Positions 17,729 to 26,902 are shown, counted from the stretch's first letter. The stretch: 64,000 nucleotides of DNA from Mucilaginibacter sp. (GCF_025359345.1 NZ_JANYGQ010000001.1:62001-126000), one strand, 5' to 3'. Notes: a model not told the origin generated them from the sequence alone. Translations and numbers: made by a program.

Positions 17729-18028
17729 CTAGCTGGCTTGTAATTCCAGGAAACCGTTTAATTGTTCTTCAAGAAGATCGGTGTTGTAATCAGCGCCGGA
17801 AGCATGGTTGGTAACAACCAGTTCATCATCAGTTACAGTTATCGTCAGGGCCGGGCCTTCTATCACTTCGGGGAACAAAACATTGATCACATCATAAACA
17901 TGTGCATATTCAATCGCCAGGTTCGACCCTAATTTTTCATTAACATATTCCGCAAACCCGGTCTTTAACAGGTCAAACAGCTTTTCGGCGCTGAGTGGTT
18001 TAACATTTTTTATTGTAGCCATAGGCAT
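17729..18028 (-). CDS. Small acidic protein, unrecognised
   Basis: A 99-residue soluble protein with no signal peptide or membrane segment. It has an amphipathic helix (AEKLFDLLKTGFAEYVNEKLG), a central ITVTDDELVVTNHASGADYNTD strand region and an acidic C-terminal helix (LLEEQLNGFLELQAS). A second ATG at 18022 is an equally likely start. I do not recognise a family. It is tail-to-tail with the KaiB-like gene and divergent from the response regulator. Confidence 0.55.
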   Translation of the reverse strand: MPMATIKNVKPLSAEKLFDLLKTGFAEYVNEKLGSNLAIEYAHVYDVINVLFPEVIEGPALTITVTDDELVVTNHASGADYNTDLLEEQLNGFLELQAS

Positions 18029-18212
18029 ACATAAGCGTTTATAACCAATTAAGTTTCATATTGTGGCAATTATATCTTTCTGCTGTTGCTACCCGGCTAT
18101 TATTTTAATGAAGGGCCTAAAACAATTGTAGATAACCGTTATTAATCCGCGGCCCGAAAAAGATTAAAGGCCCGAATACGATAAAAGACCTATCTTTACA
18201 AAAAAACGGACA

Positions 18213-18587
18213 GTGAAGAAGAAAGTGTTGATTATTGAAAATGACCAGGATATCCGCCATATTATAGAATTCCTGTTACAGGAACACGGCCTTGATACGC
18301 TGAGCATCCCCGAACCGGAAAACCTTTCGGAAATTATCCCCTTCGCGCCTGATGTGATCCTGTTAGACGAATTTATCAATAGCCGCCCGGGCCATCGCTT
18401 ATGCAAGCAGATAAAACATGTTGCCGGCTTGAAAAATGTGCCCGTTATCATTCTTTCCACCGCCAATGATATTGAGATCATTGCCGCCGAATGCGAAGCC
18501 AACGACCATATCAGCAAACCTTTTGATATAAATGACATTGTGGGTAAAGTTGTCAGGATGATCAACCACTCACCTATTGCTTATTAG
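18213..18587 (+). CDS. Receiver-only response regulator (CheY-like)
   Basis: A 124-residue lone receiver domain. The acidic pocket is IENDQDI, the phospho-acceptor is Asp52 in DVILLDEFI, Ser82 in IILSTA takes the conserved Ser/Thr place, and Lys102 in ISKPF is the conserved lysine. No output domain is attached, so it would act by binding a partner or in a phosphorelay. The start is GTG at 18213, because no ATG lies in frame before the first beta strand. The nearest kinase gene is the multi-PAS one at 20215, beyond an oppositely oriented gene. Confidence 0.88.
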   Translation: MKKKVLIIENDQDIRHIIEFLLQEHGLDTLSIPEPENLSEIIPFAPDVILLDEFINSRPGHRLCKQIKHVAGLKNVPVIILSTANDIEIIAAECEANDHISKPFDINDIVGKVVRMINHSPIAY

Positions 18588-18657
18588 TCTGTTTTGTAAC
18601 GGGCAGCGCATAGTAATAGGGATTTTCTCTCTTTTGCCAGGCGTTATATTATAGTAA

Positions 18658-18687
18658 AAGCGCCCGGTTAAACTTAACCGGGCGCTT
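18658..18687 (-). terminator. Strong hairpin terminator of the sugar dehydrogenase gene
   Basis: Bases 18658-18671 (AAGCGCCCGGTTAA) and 18674-18687 are exact reverse complements, a 14-bp GC-rich stem. The hairpin lies 25 bases past the stop of the minus-strand sugar dehydrogenase and also about 70 bases past the plus-strand response regulator, so it may serve both. T-tracts are short on either side. Confidence 0.7.
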
Positions 18688-18712
18688 CAAAATCATATTT
18701 AATTTGATACTA

Positions 18713-19912
18713 TTACTGCTTAGCTATCTTATACAATTTCCCTCCATCAGTTGCAGCGTAAATAGCGCCGTCTTTCCCGGTTGCCATGCAGCGCCAGCGT
18801 TCGTTTTTATCAGCAAGTAAACGTTCTTCGCCAACAACTTTGTTGTTTTTGATCACCAGGCGGGCTATGTGTTGTCCGCTCAGGCCGCCAACAAACAGGT
18901 TGTTTTTCCATTCAGCAATATTGCCGGTATAAAACATCATGCAGCCGGGCGAAATAACCGGGTCCCAATAGTAAACCGGTTGTATCGTACCTGCTTTTTG
19001 TTGTATCCCATCATAAACTTTTTCGCCGCTGTATTCAATACCATAAGTAACATAAGGCCAGCCATAGTTGCCTCCAGGTTTAATCAGGTTGATCTCGTCA
19101 CCGCCGCGGGGACCAAACTCTGCTTCCCACAAACCGCCGGTAACCGGGTTAACAGAAAAGCCGTCCGGGTTGCGGAAACCGTAGGCATAAATTTCGGGTT
19201 TGGCGTTGGCTTTGCCAATAAACGGGTTGCCGGCAACCGGCTTTCCCTCTTTGGTGATGTGTATGATCTTGCCGGTGGTTGCGTTCAGGTCTTGTGCCTT
19301 TACGCGTATATCATTTGCCTGGCGGTCGCCCGAGGTAACGAACAGGTTGCCCTGCTTGTCGAACAATAAACGCGAACCAAACTGGCCGTCGCCTTTATAA
19401 CGCGGGAAAGCTTCCCATATCACCTTAACATTTTCCAGCTTTGTTTCGTCGGCCGACAGCTTGCCTTTAGCCACCGCAAGCGTGGCGCCCTCACCCGGTT
19501 GGGCAAAGGTCCAGTAGATCATCCGGTTGGTGGTAAAATTCGGGTCGATGTTGATGTCGAGCAAACCACCCTGGCCGCCATATTGCACGGCCGGAAAACC
19601 GGTAATGGTTTTTACGATCTTACCATCGGTTGTCAGTATTTGCATGGTCCCCGGCTTACTGCTGATGAGCAAACGGCCGTCGGGCAGCGTATGCATCCCC
19701 CATGCGCCTTTAAGCTCGCTGCTGATAACCGTAACCGTGTACGGGGTTTTGGTTTTAACACTGCCGATACGCGTTTGCCCTGCAAAGGCAGGTTTATAAT
19801 TGCTGTTGGCTTTATTTTTTTCAACGGGCTCGCCGGTTTGCGCCATAATGGTTGAAGTAACCGATAAAAGCGCGGCACCCAACATTAGGGGCTTATAAAT
19901 TTTTGAAAACAT
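18713..19912 (-). CDS. Secreted PQQ-dependent aldose sugar dehydrogenase (GSDH family)
   Basis: This 399-residue protein has a signal peptide (LMLGAALLSVTSTIMAQ) and a six-bladed beta-propeller of the glucose/sorbosone dehydrogenase family. Landmarks are GAWGMHTLPDGRLLISSKPG, GGQGGLLDINIDPNF, RLLFDKQGNLFVTSGDR, YGFRNPDGFSVNPVTGGLWEAEFGPRGGDEINLI and NYGWPYVTYG. These soluble enzymes oxidise aldoses in the periplasm to lactones using PQQ, passing electrons to a carrier. A PQQ-synthesis operon is not in view. It has its own terminator and is transcribed away from the histidine kinase gene. Confidence 0.9.
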   Translation of the reverse strand: MFSKIYKPLMLGAALLSVTSTIMAQTGEPVEKNKANSNYKPAFAGQTRIGSVKTKTPYTVTVISSELKGAWGMHTLPDGRLLISSKPGTMQILTTDGKIVKTITGFPAVQYGGQGGLLDINIDPNFTTNRMIYWTFAQPGEGATLAVAKGKLSADETKLENVKVIWEAFPRYKGDGQFGSRLLFDKQGNLFVTSGDRQANDIRVKAQDLNATTGKIIHITKEGKPVAGNPFIGKANAKPEIYAYGFRNPDGFSVNPVTGGLWEAEFGPRGGDEINLIKPGGNYGWPYVTYGIEYSGEKVYDGIQQKAGTIQPVYYWDPVISPGCMMFYTGNIAEWKNNLFVGGLSGQHIARLVIKNNKVVGEERLLADKNERWRCMATGKDGAIYAATDGGKLYKIAKQ

Positions 19913-20214
19913 ACTATCTGTTTTGGTTTTATTTGGTTAAGATACAACTTTAATGATTTTATGTTTAATTGTAGTATGTTTTTTACGGGGGAGGGTTGGA
20001 AATTTGTCGTTGGCGTAAGTTGCGCCGATACATTTATCTCTAAGCTATTTGATATAGCAGCTTGAAAGTTTATTAAGAAAAACAGTTGTGTAATCATTCT
20101 CTTTACGCCAATTCGTATATTGTTGCTTTATTTTAATAATATTATATAATATTTCAATAAAATTGCTAAACAATCATCACAAATATTCCTTTTAAAGTCT
20201 TAATTATTAACCGC
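19913..20214. other. Divergent intergenic region
   Basis: About 300 AT-rich bases between the sugar dehydrogenase (minus) and the PAS histidine kinase (plus). It must hold both promoters, but I see no convincing palindrome or clear -33/-7 pair. There is no RNA gene or coding remnant. Confidence 0.4.
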
Positions 20215-22587
20215 ATGAGTACCAGGGATATCAAATTTTTAAATGGTGGTGGTGAAATGGGTGAGCTGATAAGATCAACAGATTGGTCTAAAACACCTAT
20301 TGACTCTCCTGGTACCTGGCCGCAAGCACTACGTACAACGGTTAGTTTGATGTTGAATAGCCTGTTCCCTATGTACATTGGCTGGGGCAGTGAATATACT
20401 CAGCTGTATAACGACGGGTACCGGCCTATACTTGGTGCAACCAAACATCCGCAGGCAATGGGTATCGGCACCAGCGAAACCTTTGCGGAAATTTGGCATA
20501 TCATAGGGCCGATGTTTGCCGGAGTAATGAAGGGGGAAGCTGTAGGGTTCCCGAATTTTATGTTGCCGTTGGAGCGAAACGGCTATGTGGAGGAGTGTTA
20601 CTTTGATTTTTGTTATAGCCCGATCAGGCATGACGACGGCACAGTCGGCGGGGTACTGGTAACCGTTATTGAGACCACAGAAAAGTACAAGGCTTTTCAG
20701 TCGCTTGATGCGGCCAAGCGGGAACTTGAAATATCGCAGGCTGAAACAAAAAAAGAGGGCGACCGGCTGAAACGTTTTTTTATGCAAGCACCCGCCGGTA
20801 TTTGCATTTTAGGGGGGCAAGACCTGGTTTTTGAATTGGTAAATCCGCTGTACCAGCAATTGTTCCCCGGCCGGAACCTTTTGGGCAGGCCATTGCTTGA
20901 GGCTGTGCCCGAGATTACGGGTCAGCCCGTATGGGATCTTTTGCAAAAAGTATATAACAGCGGAAAGACCCACGAAGGTCATAACCTTTTAATACCCCTT
21001 GCACGCACCGATAACGGACCGGTAGAAGACCGGTATTTCGACTTTATTTACCAGGCGCGCCTGAACCAGGACAACCAGGTAGACGGTATACTGGTGTTTG
21101 TATACGAAGTAACCGAAATGGTGCAAATTCACCGGAGGGTTGAGGAAAGTGAGAAACGTTTTCGTACGATGATTGAACAGGCCCCGGTTGCGCTACTGGT
21201 TAACAGGGGCGACGACTTAATATTTGATGTTGTAAACCAGCCCATGATAGACATGATTGGCAAAGGGGACGGCATTAGGGGGAAAACGTGGTATGATGCC
21301 TTACCCGAATTGGTTGGGCAACCTGTTGTGGATGAGTTATACAACACCTATCGAACGGGAGAAGAGTGGCGCGGAAATGAAGTTCCGATTATATTATCAA
21401 ACAATGGTGAGCCGGAACAGCGGTATTTTAACCTGATCTATCGCCCGCTGATAGAGGCCGGAAAAATAACTGGGTTGCTGCAGTCGGCCGTGGATGTTAC
21501 CGGGCAGGTTAATGCGAGAATGGATCTTGAACAAGCTAAGGATACGTTAAATTTAGCTATATCAGCAGCCGAACTGGGTATGTTTGATATGGATTTAACC
21601 AAAGGCACCCTTTATTGGGACGAACGTTGCCGTACGCTGTTCGGAATCAGCCATAACAATCCGGTTACCTATGAAGTGGATTTTGTGGAGGGTTTGCACC
21701 CTGAAGACCGCGAGCGGGTTTTGGAGGTGATTAAAAATGTTTTTGATATAAAAGTAGATAGTGGCAATTACGACGTTGAATACCGAACTGTAGGGGCTGA
21801 AGACAAAAAAGTGCGTTGGATACGGGCAAAAGGCAAAGCATATTTTGATGAAACCGAGCAGCCGGTTCGTTTTATCGGCGCGGTGCTGGATATCACGGAA
21901 CAAAAAACGGACGAAATTAGGAAGAATGATTTTATTGGAATGGTGAGCCATGAGCTTAAAACCCCGCTTACTACACTAACTGCTGTATTGCAGATAGCAA
22001 GCGTGAAATTAAAAGAAAGTGATAATAAACCTTTGGTTACTGCAATAGAGCGCGGTAATGTGCAGGCGAAGCGAATGACCGCCATGATCAAAGGTTTCCT
22101 GGATATATCGAGGCTTGAGTCGGGCAAAATGCTGATAGAAAAGCAAAAGTTTGATATGGATAAACTTGTGCACGAAGTGGTTGACGAAATAAAACTGATT
22201 GAAAAGGGCCATGAAATTAAATTGATTAACTGTAACCCTGTTCAGGTTAATGCCGACCGGGATAAAATAAGTTCAGTGATATCAAACTTTATTAATAATG
22301 CCGCTAAATACTCGCCAAACGGCAAACCAATAGCAATAAGTTGTGAAATAATAGAAAATGAAGTTATAGTCAGCGTTCGCGATGAAGGCATTGGCATAAA
22401 ACAGCAGGACTTAAACCTGGTGTTCGATAGATTTTATCGCGCGGAAGCTGCCCACAAGCATAAAATTTCAGGTTTTGGGATAGGATTGTACCTGAGCTTC
22501 GAAATAATCAAGCAGCACAACGGCAGGATTTGGGTGGAAAGCGAACAAGAGGTTGGAAGCACCTTTTACTTTACACTGCACTTGTAA
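20215..22587 (+). CDS. Multi-PAS sensor histidine kinase
   Basis: A 790-residue soluble kinase with no membrane segments. Four PAS-like units come first (about 20-160, 190-305, 315-430 and 445-565; typical phrases are AKRELEISQAETKKEGDRLKRFFMQAPAGICIL and RFRTMIEQAPVALLV). Next is a HisKA domain with phospho-acceptor His579 in FIGMVSHELKTPLTTL, then HATPase_c (about 680-790) with N-box NFINNAAKYSPNGKP, G1 VRDEGIGI and G2 GFGIGLYLS. Lack of membrane segments points to a cytosolic signal such as redox or ligand. No response regulator is cotranscribed; the receiver at 18213 is the nearest candidate partner. Confidence 0.92.
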   Translation: MSTRDIKFLNGGGEMGELIRSTDWSKTPIDSPGTWPQALRTTVSLMLNSLFPMYIGWGSEYTQLYNDGYRPILGATKHPQAMGIGTSETFAEIWHIIGPMFAGVMKGEAVGFPNFMLPLERNGYVEECYFDFCYSPIRHDDGTVGGVLVTVIETTEKYKAFQSLDAAKRELEISQAETKKEGDRLKRFFMQAPAGICILGGQDLVFELVNPLYQQLFPGRNLLGRPLLEAVPEITGQPVWDLLQKVYNSGKTHEGHNLLIPLARTDNGPVEDRYFDFIYQARLNQDNQVDGILVFVYEVTEMVQIHRRVEESEKRFRTMIEQAPVALLVNRGDDLIFDVVNQPMIDMIGKGDGIRGKTWYDALPELVGQPVVDELYNTYRTGEEWRGNEVPIILSNNGEPEQRYFNLIYRPLIEAGKITGLLQSAVDVTGQVNARMDLEQAKDTLNLAISAAELGMFDMDLTKGTLYWDERCRTLFGISHNNPVTYEVDFVEGLHPEDRERVLEVIKNVFDIKVDSGNYDVEYRTVGAEDKKVRWIRAKGKAYFDETEQPVRFIGAVLDITEQKTDEIRKNDFIGMVSHELKTPLTTLTAVLQIASVKLKESDNKPLVTAIERGNVQAKRMTAMIKGFLDISRLESGKMLIEKQKFDMDKLVHEVVDEIKLIEKGHEIKLINCNPVQVNADRDKISSVISNFINNAAKYSPNGKPIAISCEIIENEVIVSVRDEGIGIKQQDLNLVFDRFYRAEAAHKHKISGFGIGLYLSFEIIKQHNGRIWVESEQEVGSTFYFTLHL

Positions 22588-22679
22588 TCTGCCCACCCAG
22601 GTCCCGCCCTTCCAGGCACGCTGCTTGGACACACAACTGTTTAAGCTTCCCGCTAAATTTAACAAAGGCCATTGTACAT

Positions 22680-22755
22680 AGCGCTTCGTTCTATAGGTAA
22701 CGATGCCACGGTTTACGGAGCCGCGCTTAAAGCGCAACCCCGGAATACCTATAAT
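22680..22755. repeat. Possible intergenic palindromic repeat
   Basis: Between the kinase gene and the next gene, ATAGGTA and TACCTAT flank a GC-rich stretch containing GCGCTTAAAGCGC and a GGAGCCGCG/CCCCGG context. Its style resembles the small dispersed repeats of related genomes and it carries no open reading frame. The boundaries are uncertain. Confidence 0.3.
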
Positions 22756-22864
22756 CTACCCCCAACAGACTGTACATGATGCCAAAATTACCAGCAATGG
22801 TAAATTCGCAGCATAATTATCCCTGCGGATAATTATGCAAACAATAAAAACACAACCACCTGGT

Positions 22865-24217
22865 ATGAAACTTCGATTAACGCCCTATTTTTCCGCACTT
22901 TTTTTGTTCATATGTTCCGCAGTGTGCGGTCAGGAAAAGGTATCCCAAAGTGCATCAACACTAATGGGCAACCGCTTCCTGACCTTTAATACCGTTATCA
23001 GGGTGAACCAGATCGAGGTGGCGAGGGACCGCAATGTAGGTGAAGATGAACGGGCGCTGCATACCCCGGCAAAGGTAATTGCTTTCAGGAATGCGCTGGC
23101 AGAAGGGTTCCCGGGTGGAAAAATAACCTGGTCGTTCAGCTGGCTTGCGCTGCATGATACCAGCGCCGCGTACCGCGAGATCAGGAAGCTGGTAGTGGGC
23201 TATCATTTTAAATATGGCGATGATGTTACGTTTATACCTGGCGCCTATTTCGCCAATGCCTACAACACCACCGACCAGGTAAACAAGGACTTGCACGACG
23301 CACTTAAACTAATAGAGGATATGGTAGGCGGCGGGTACCGTCCGCTAAGTATAGTGGCGGGCTTTATGTCGGCAAAAAACCAGCAGTACCTGGCCGAAAA
23401 GGAAGGGATACACGTTTGCCAGGGAAACATCTGGAGCCAGTTCAGTATTGATAACCAGGATGGCGACGGTGCCGTGGTTTACCCTTTTTATCCATCAAAA
23501 GAACACTTTTGCAAGCCGGCCCAAAACCAAAACGATTTTATCGACTGCGTTAACCTTGATGGTTGGACGGTTGATTTCCTTGCAGGGAGAAGACAGGGTT
23601 TTGCAGAAGGATTTAACAGCCGGATGGGCGTTGGCCCGATAGAAACGCTTGGCAGGTACGGCAACGAGGTGGGTTTAAAGGAAATGATGCATACTACCGC
23701 GATCCATTTTGATAAAGGTTACGAACTTAACGGTTTCGGCTGGGTAACCAATTGCTGGGAACTTTCCCTGCCTTATGATCCGGCTTTGCTGAAGGATTGG
23801 TTAGCCGCTATCAGGAAACGCTGGCCCGATGTTAAGCTGATTACCCAGGGCGAATTTGGCTTGCTTTGGCGGGCGCACTATAAAAGCAACAGTTTCAACT
23901 ACCGCTTTGTTGAACGTGGCTCAGGCATAGGCGGATCGGATGCCAATAACGAGATTAGTTGGTTTATGAACAAGGATTTCCGCCTTGCCTTGTTGAAGGA
24001 TTGGAAAAAAAACACAACCGAAAAAGTTATAGATTTTACCCGCTACGATGTCCCGGCTGCCGAGCCGGCAGAGATGACACGTAAATGGAGCCTGTTGGGG
24101 GAGATCAATCAAAAACAATCGCGCCCGCAGGATAAACCGGTGCCGCTTGACTCGCTTTCGGCAAAAGGACGTTCGCTGATAGGAAGGCATTACAAGTATT
24201 TAATTAAAAGCAAGTAA
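22865..24217 (+). CDS. Secreted DUF3863-like protein
   Basis: From the ATG at 22865 this is 450 residues with a signal peptide (SALFLFICSAVCGQ). The body (NRFLTFNTVIRVNQIEVARDRNVGEDERALHTP, FVPGAYFANAYN-like FIPGAYFANAYNTTDQVN, LSIVAGFMSAKNQQYLAEKEGIHVCQGNIWSQ) looks like the DUF3863/DUF3864 type found in gut and soil Bacteroidota, possibly a polysaccharide-deacetylase-like barrel. The name is from memory of the pattern and moderately sure; no activity is assigned. A start ten codons upstream would only lengthen the signal region. It is monocistronic as far as can be seen. Confidence 0.6.
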   Translation: MKLRLTPYFSALFLFICSAVCGQEKVSQSASTLMGNRFLTFNTVIRVNQIEVARDRNVGEDERALHTPAKVIAFRNALAEGFPGGKITWSFSWLALHDTSAAYREIRKLVVGYHFKYGDDVTFIPGAYFANAYNTTDQVNKDLHDALKLIEDMVGGGYRPLSIVAGFMSAKNQQYLAEKEGIHVCQGNIWSQFSIDNQDGDGAVVYPFYPSKEHFCKPAQNQNDFIDCVNLDGWTVDFLAGRRQGFAEGFNSRMGVGPIETLGRYGNEVGLKEMMHTTAIHFDKGYELNGFGWVTNCWELSLPYDPALLKDWLAAIRKRWPDVKLITQGEFGLLWRAHYKSNSFNYRFVERGSGIGGSDANNEISWFMNKDFRLALLKDWKKNTTEKVIDFTRYDVPAAEPAEMTRKWSLLGEINQKQSRPQDKPVPLDSLSAKGRSLIGRHYKYLIKSK

Positions 24218-24366
24218 CCGCTGGGAATGTGTCCCGGGGGCGTACAAATGTGAGATAATTGGTACTCCCGTTATTTTCCCACTGTTGTGAGTATGACAGA
24301 TGCTATTAGTGCAAAAGCTACACGGGACTTGAAGGCGCTGTTAATCTCCGTTAGATAACCGGGCTT

Positions 24367-24867
24367 TTACTCAGCGTCTCTAATCTTTCTCAATTGTTCT
24401 ATGTCTTCTAAATCTTTCTTTCGGGCGGTGGCATTTTTATCCTCAATTAAGTCATAATAATGCATGAAGTGGATTTTAATGGCTTCCAATTCCACTGTCT
24501 CTTTTCTTTGGTTTGATTTGGCGAACTTAATATCGGCCTTAATTTCGGGAAGCGCATCTAAGGTGAATTCATCAAAGTCTAATCTAAAAAATGACTTACG
24601 CGGGTTTGGATTATGTTCGTTTTTGAATGCAGTAATGTCATGTCCTAACTCTTCTATAACTTTCAGAAAGTTAAAGTAGTTTTCATAAGTTGGGTTGTAC
24701 CAAAGGTCGATGTCAGGTTTGTCGGTTAGCTGCCCGGCTGTATTAATCGAATGTCTATAATAGCCGTTAAGTGCAACCGCCGTTCCTCCAACAAGCATGT
24801 ATTGAACATCATACTTTTCAAGCAACCGGCACACAGTTAGCAAACTATTCTTAAGTTTATCTTCCAT
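24367..24867 (-). CDS. Nucleotidyltransferase-fold protein, possible toxin (MNT/AbiEii-like)
   Basis: A 166-residue protein with the minimal nucleotidyltransferase pattern: VQYMLVGGTAVALNGYYR (Gly27-Gly28), then KPDIDLWY with Asp52-x-Asp54, and a later acidic strand FTLDALPEI. The C-terminal half is helical and charged. Such stand-alone transferases act as antibiotic-modifying enzymes or as toxins of type II/IV toxin-antitoxin pairs. A 54-codon gene ends six bases before its start on the same strand, a spacing usual for an antitoxin-toxin operon. Function as a toxin is inference. Confidence 0.75.
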   Translation of the reverse strand: MEDKLKNSLLTVCRLLEKYDVQYMLVGGTAVALNGYYRHSINTAGQLTDKPDIDLWYNPTYENYFNFLKVIEELGHDITAFKNEHNPNPRKSFFRLDFDEFTLDALPEIKADIKFAKSNQRKETVELEAIKIHFMHYYDLIEDKNATARKKDLEDIEQLRKIRDAE

Positions 24868-24873
24868 ATGAAA

Positions 24874-25038
24874 TTATTTGCAGTGCTTATTTTCATTTGG
24901 ACGAACTTTAACAGAATAAATTTCTTTTATAGCTATTTCGAAGTCGTTGTGTTTTTTTAACCTCGATTTATCATCCGAAATTTTGCTTTCGCTCGATTTT
25001 AAATCTTCAAATGATGTAAACTTCTTAACCGTTTTCAT
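24874..25038 (-). CDS. 54-residue partner gene upstream of nucleotidyltransferase
   Basis: Read on the minus strand from the ATG at 25038 to the TAA at 24874-24876. It encodes 54 residues beginning MKTVKKFTSFEDLKSSESK, continuing with ISDDKSRLKKHNDFEIAIKE and ending NENKHCK. The protein is highly charged with an alternating Lys/Glu/Asp helix-forming pattern and no membrane segment. The stop lies six bases from the ATG of the nucleotidyltransferase, so the two are almost surely cotranscribed and translation may be coupled. No known family is recognised. An antitoxin or regulatory partner is the simplest reading. Confidence 0.65.
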   Translation of the reverse strand: MKTVKKFTSFEDLKSSESKISDDKSRLKKHNDFEIAIKEIYSVKVRPNENKHCK

Positions 25039-25244
25039 TGTTGATGACGCTGTGTTTGCTTTATTGTTGTCATTTATATAACGTGAACCTTGGTATAAAC
25101 TGACTAACTAATAAAATATAAAGATACATATAGTTCTACTTAAAGCAATCAAAGATCAGCTGGTTGGATATAACACTTTTAATGTTGTAGTCCTAAATTC
25201 GCTTCACGGCGGATCCCACTCGTCAAGGCGTACAACTGCTACCT

Positions 25245-26108
25245 TCAATTTAAACTCAACGCAATTATGCCACCTAATATCAATATGCCGGCAATCAGTC
25301 TTCTTCGGACATCCGCTTCATTCAAAACCCGCGAACCCATAAATACCCCCAGCAAAATACTGATTTCGCGTGCCGGGGCAACAACGGTCAATGGGGCATA
25401 TTTCAGTGCCTCCAACACCAAAATGTAAGCTGCGGGGCTTAACAGTGCTATGGCAATAATGGTCCATTTGTGCTGCTTAACCTCGCGTTTAATTTCATCT
25501 TTTTGCCAGAAAACGAAGGGGAAAAGTAGTCCAATACTAAAGGCGCCCGAAACAAAAGTGATTATCAAAGGCGATACTGCATAGGTCTTTATCGCAACAG
25601 TATCGTTGAAGGTGTACAAGGTTATAAATAACCCGGTAAGTACGCCCCAGAAAACGCCGGCCATTATTTTAGCGTTGTTCTCTTTCTTAAAACTCAGCCC
25701 GGTTATCACCAGCACGCCGGCAAGGATCAGGAATAACCCGATGGTTGCTTTCAGCTTTAATTGTTCGTGTAAAAATAAAATTGCAGCAACCGATGAAAAC
25801 AGCGGACCGGTGCCGCGGGCGAGAGGATATACCACGGACAGGTCGCCGCTCCGGTAACCTTTTTGCAGGATTAGAAAATAGCTGATATGCAGTACTGCAC
25901 TCCCAAGGGAAAGCCATAGTACCGGCTGCGAAAAGGAGATATCGCCCTGGTTTATTTTATCGAGCAATACCGGTAAATACAAAATGGTACTGGCAATATA
26001 CATCAGCCAAATAAAAGGCGCCTTGCCTCTTGCTTTTTTTGAAAGCAAATTCCAAAAAGCATGAAGTACGGCTGCAGTTAGTACCAGCGAAAGAACATAA
26101 AGACTCAT
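25245..26108 (-). CDS. EamA/DMT family transporter
   Basis: A 287-residue polytopic protein with about ten membrane helices in two repeats, the EamA pattern: LSLVLTAAVLHAFWNLLSKKARGK at the start, VVYPLARGTGPLFSSVAAILFLHEQLKLKATIGLFLILAGVLVI in the first repeat, and PLTVVAPAREISILLGVFMGSRVLNEADVRRRLIAGILILGGIIAL in the second. These inner-membrane carriers export or import small metabolites such as amino acids. The substrate cannot be told. It is monocistronic, divergent from the tape-measure-domain gene. Confidence 0.88.
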   Translation of the reverse strand: MSLYVLSLVLTAAVLHAFWNLLSKKARGKAPFIWLMYIASTILYLPVLLDKINQGDISFSQPVLWLSLGSAVLHISYFLILQKGYRSGDLSVVYPLARGTGPLFSSVAAILFLHEQLKLKATIGLFLILAGVLVITGLSFKKENNAKIMAGVFWGVLTGLFITLYTFNDTVAIKTYAVSPLIITFVSGAFSIGLLFPFVFWQKDEIKREVKQHKWTIIAIALLSPAAYILVLEALKYAPLTVVAPAREISILLGVFMGSRVLNEADVRRRLIAGILILGGIIALSLN

Positions 26109-26329
26109 TTACCCGCTAATTTGCGGTAAAGTAATAAATGATCGGCAATAGTTTGGACTGCTCGCTAATGAAGAATAGTAATTAATGATTACTTAAGGTT
26201 ATTAGTTGGCGGGGGAAGGTGATGTACGGATGTTCGCCCTGTGTTTCTAACATTATTTATATCTTTAGGTTCCTGCTTGGTGCTGCTTGCAGAATATTAC
26301 TTGTTATAGATAAAAGGAACATCAAACAT

Positions 26330-26872
26330 ATGATTACCCGGGATAAACCTTATCAGCCTGTGAATAAAAATAGTATGCCGGTTCATAATGCCGGTTGTGT
26401 ACTTATCCATAGCTATTTTCCTATGCTGTTTGAGCGTCTTGGCCTTATGGTCAACCAAAGCTTTGTAAACGAAGACGCCCGGCAAAAGGCAGTGCATTAC
26501 CTGCAATATGTTATTACGGGTTTAAGCCATACCGAAGAGCACATTTTACCGCTGAATAAAGTATTGTGCGAAGTGCCGGTGGAGCAACACATTATAGATG
26601 GTATACTTGTGCTGGAAGAACATGCGGAGCTGATTAATGGAATGATAAAAGCCATAATAGGCTATTGGCCCGCTATTGGAACAAGTTCCATTGAGGGCTT
26701 CAGGGGAAATTGGCTGGTACGCGATGGGCTGCTAACTGAATTTGATGACAGGTGGGAACTTGCAGTTGAAAAGCGAGCCTATGATGTGCTCATACATAAG
26801 TCGCCTTTTACTTTTTCTGTTATCAAGCATCCATGGATGGATAAGCCGGTACATGTAAGCTGGCCTAATTAA
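26330..26872 (+). CDS. Stand-alone CIS tape-measure-type domain protein
   Basis: From the ATG at 26330 (preceded by AAAGGAAC) this is 180 residues. The body follows the conserved C-terminal domain of contractile injection system tape measure proteins: HNAGCVLIHSYFPMLFERLGLM, AVHYLQYVITGLSHTEEHILPLNKVLC, IKAIIGYWPAIGTSSIEGFRGNWLVRDG, WELAVEKRAYDVLIHKSPF, and a final KHPWMDKPVHVSW. Full tape measure proteins are several times longer and lie among sheath, tube and baseplate genes, none of which is here. Either it is a remnant of a lost injection system or a free-standing derivative. The frame is clean and all landmarks are intact. An upstream in-frame start at 26219 adds a poor, cysteine-rich leader. 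Confidence 0.75.
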   Translation: MITRDKPYQPVNKNSMPVHNAGCVLIHSYFPMLFERLGLMVNQSFVNEDARQKAVHYLQYVITGLSHTEEHILPLNKVLCEVPVEQHIIDGILVLEEHAELINGMIKAIIGYWPAIGTSSIEGFRGNWLVRDGLLTEFDDRWELAVEKRAYDVLIHKSPFTFSVIKHPWMDKPVHVSWPN

Positions 26873-26902
26873 GGGATAATTTCATATGCGTATTTATCAA
26901 TA

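Noticed and set aside
26219..26329. Longer start for the tape-measure-domain gene
   Set aside because: The added residues are cysteine-rich and lie over a TATCTTTA promoter-like element; the ATG at 26330 has a better lead sequence.
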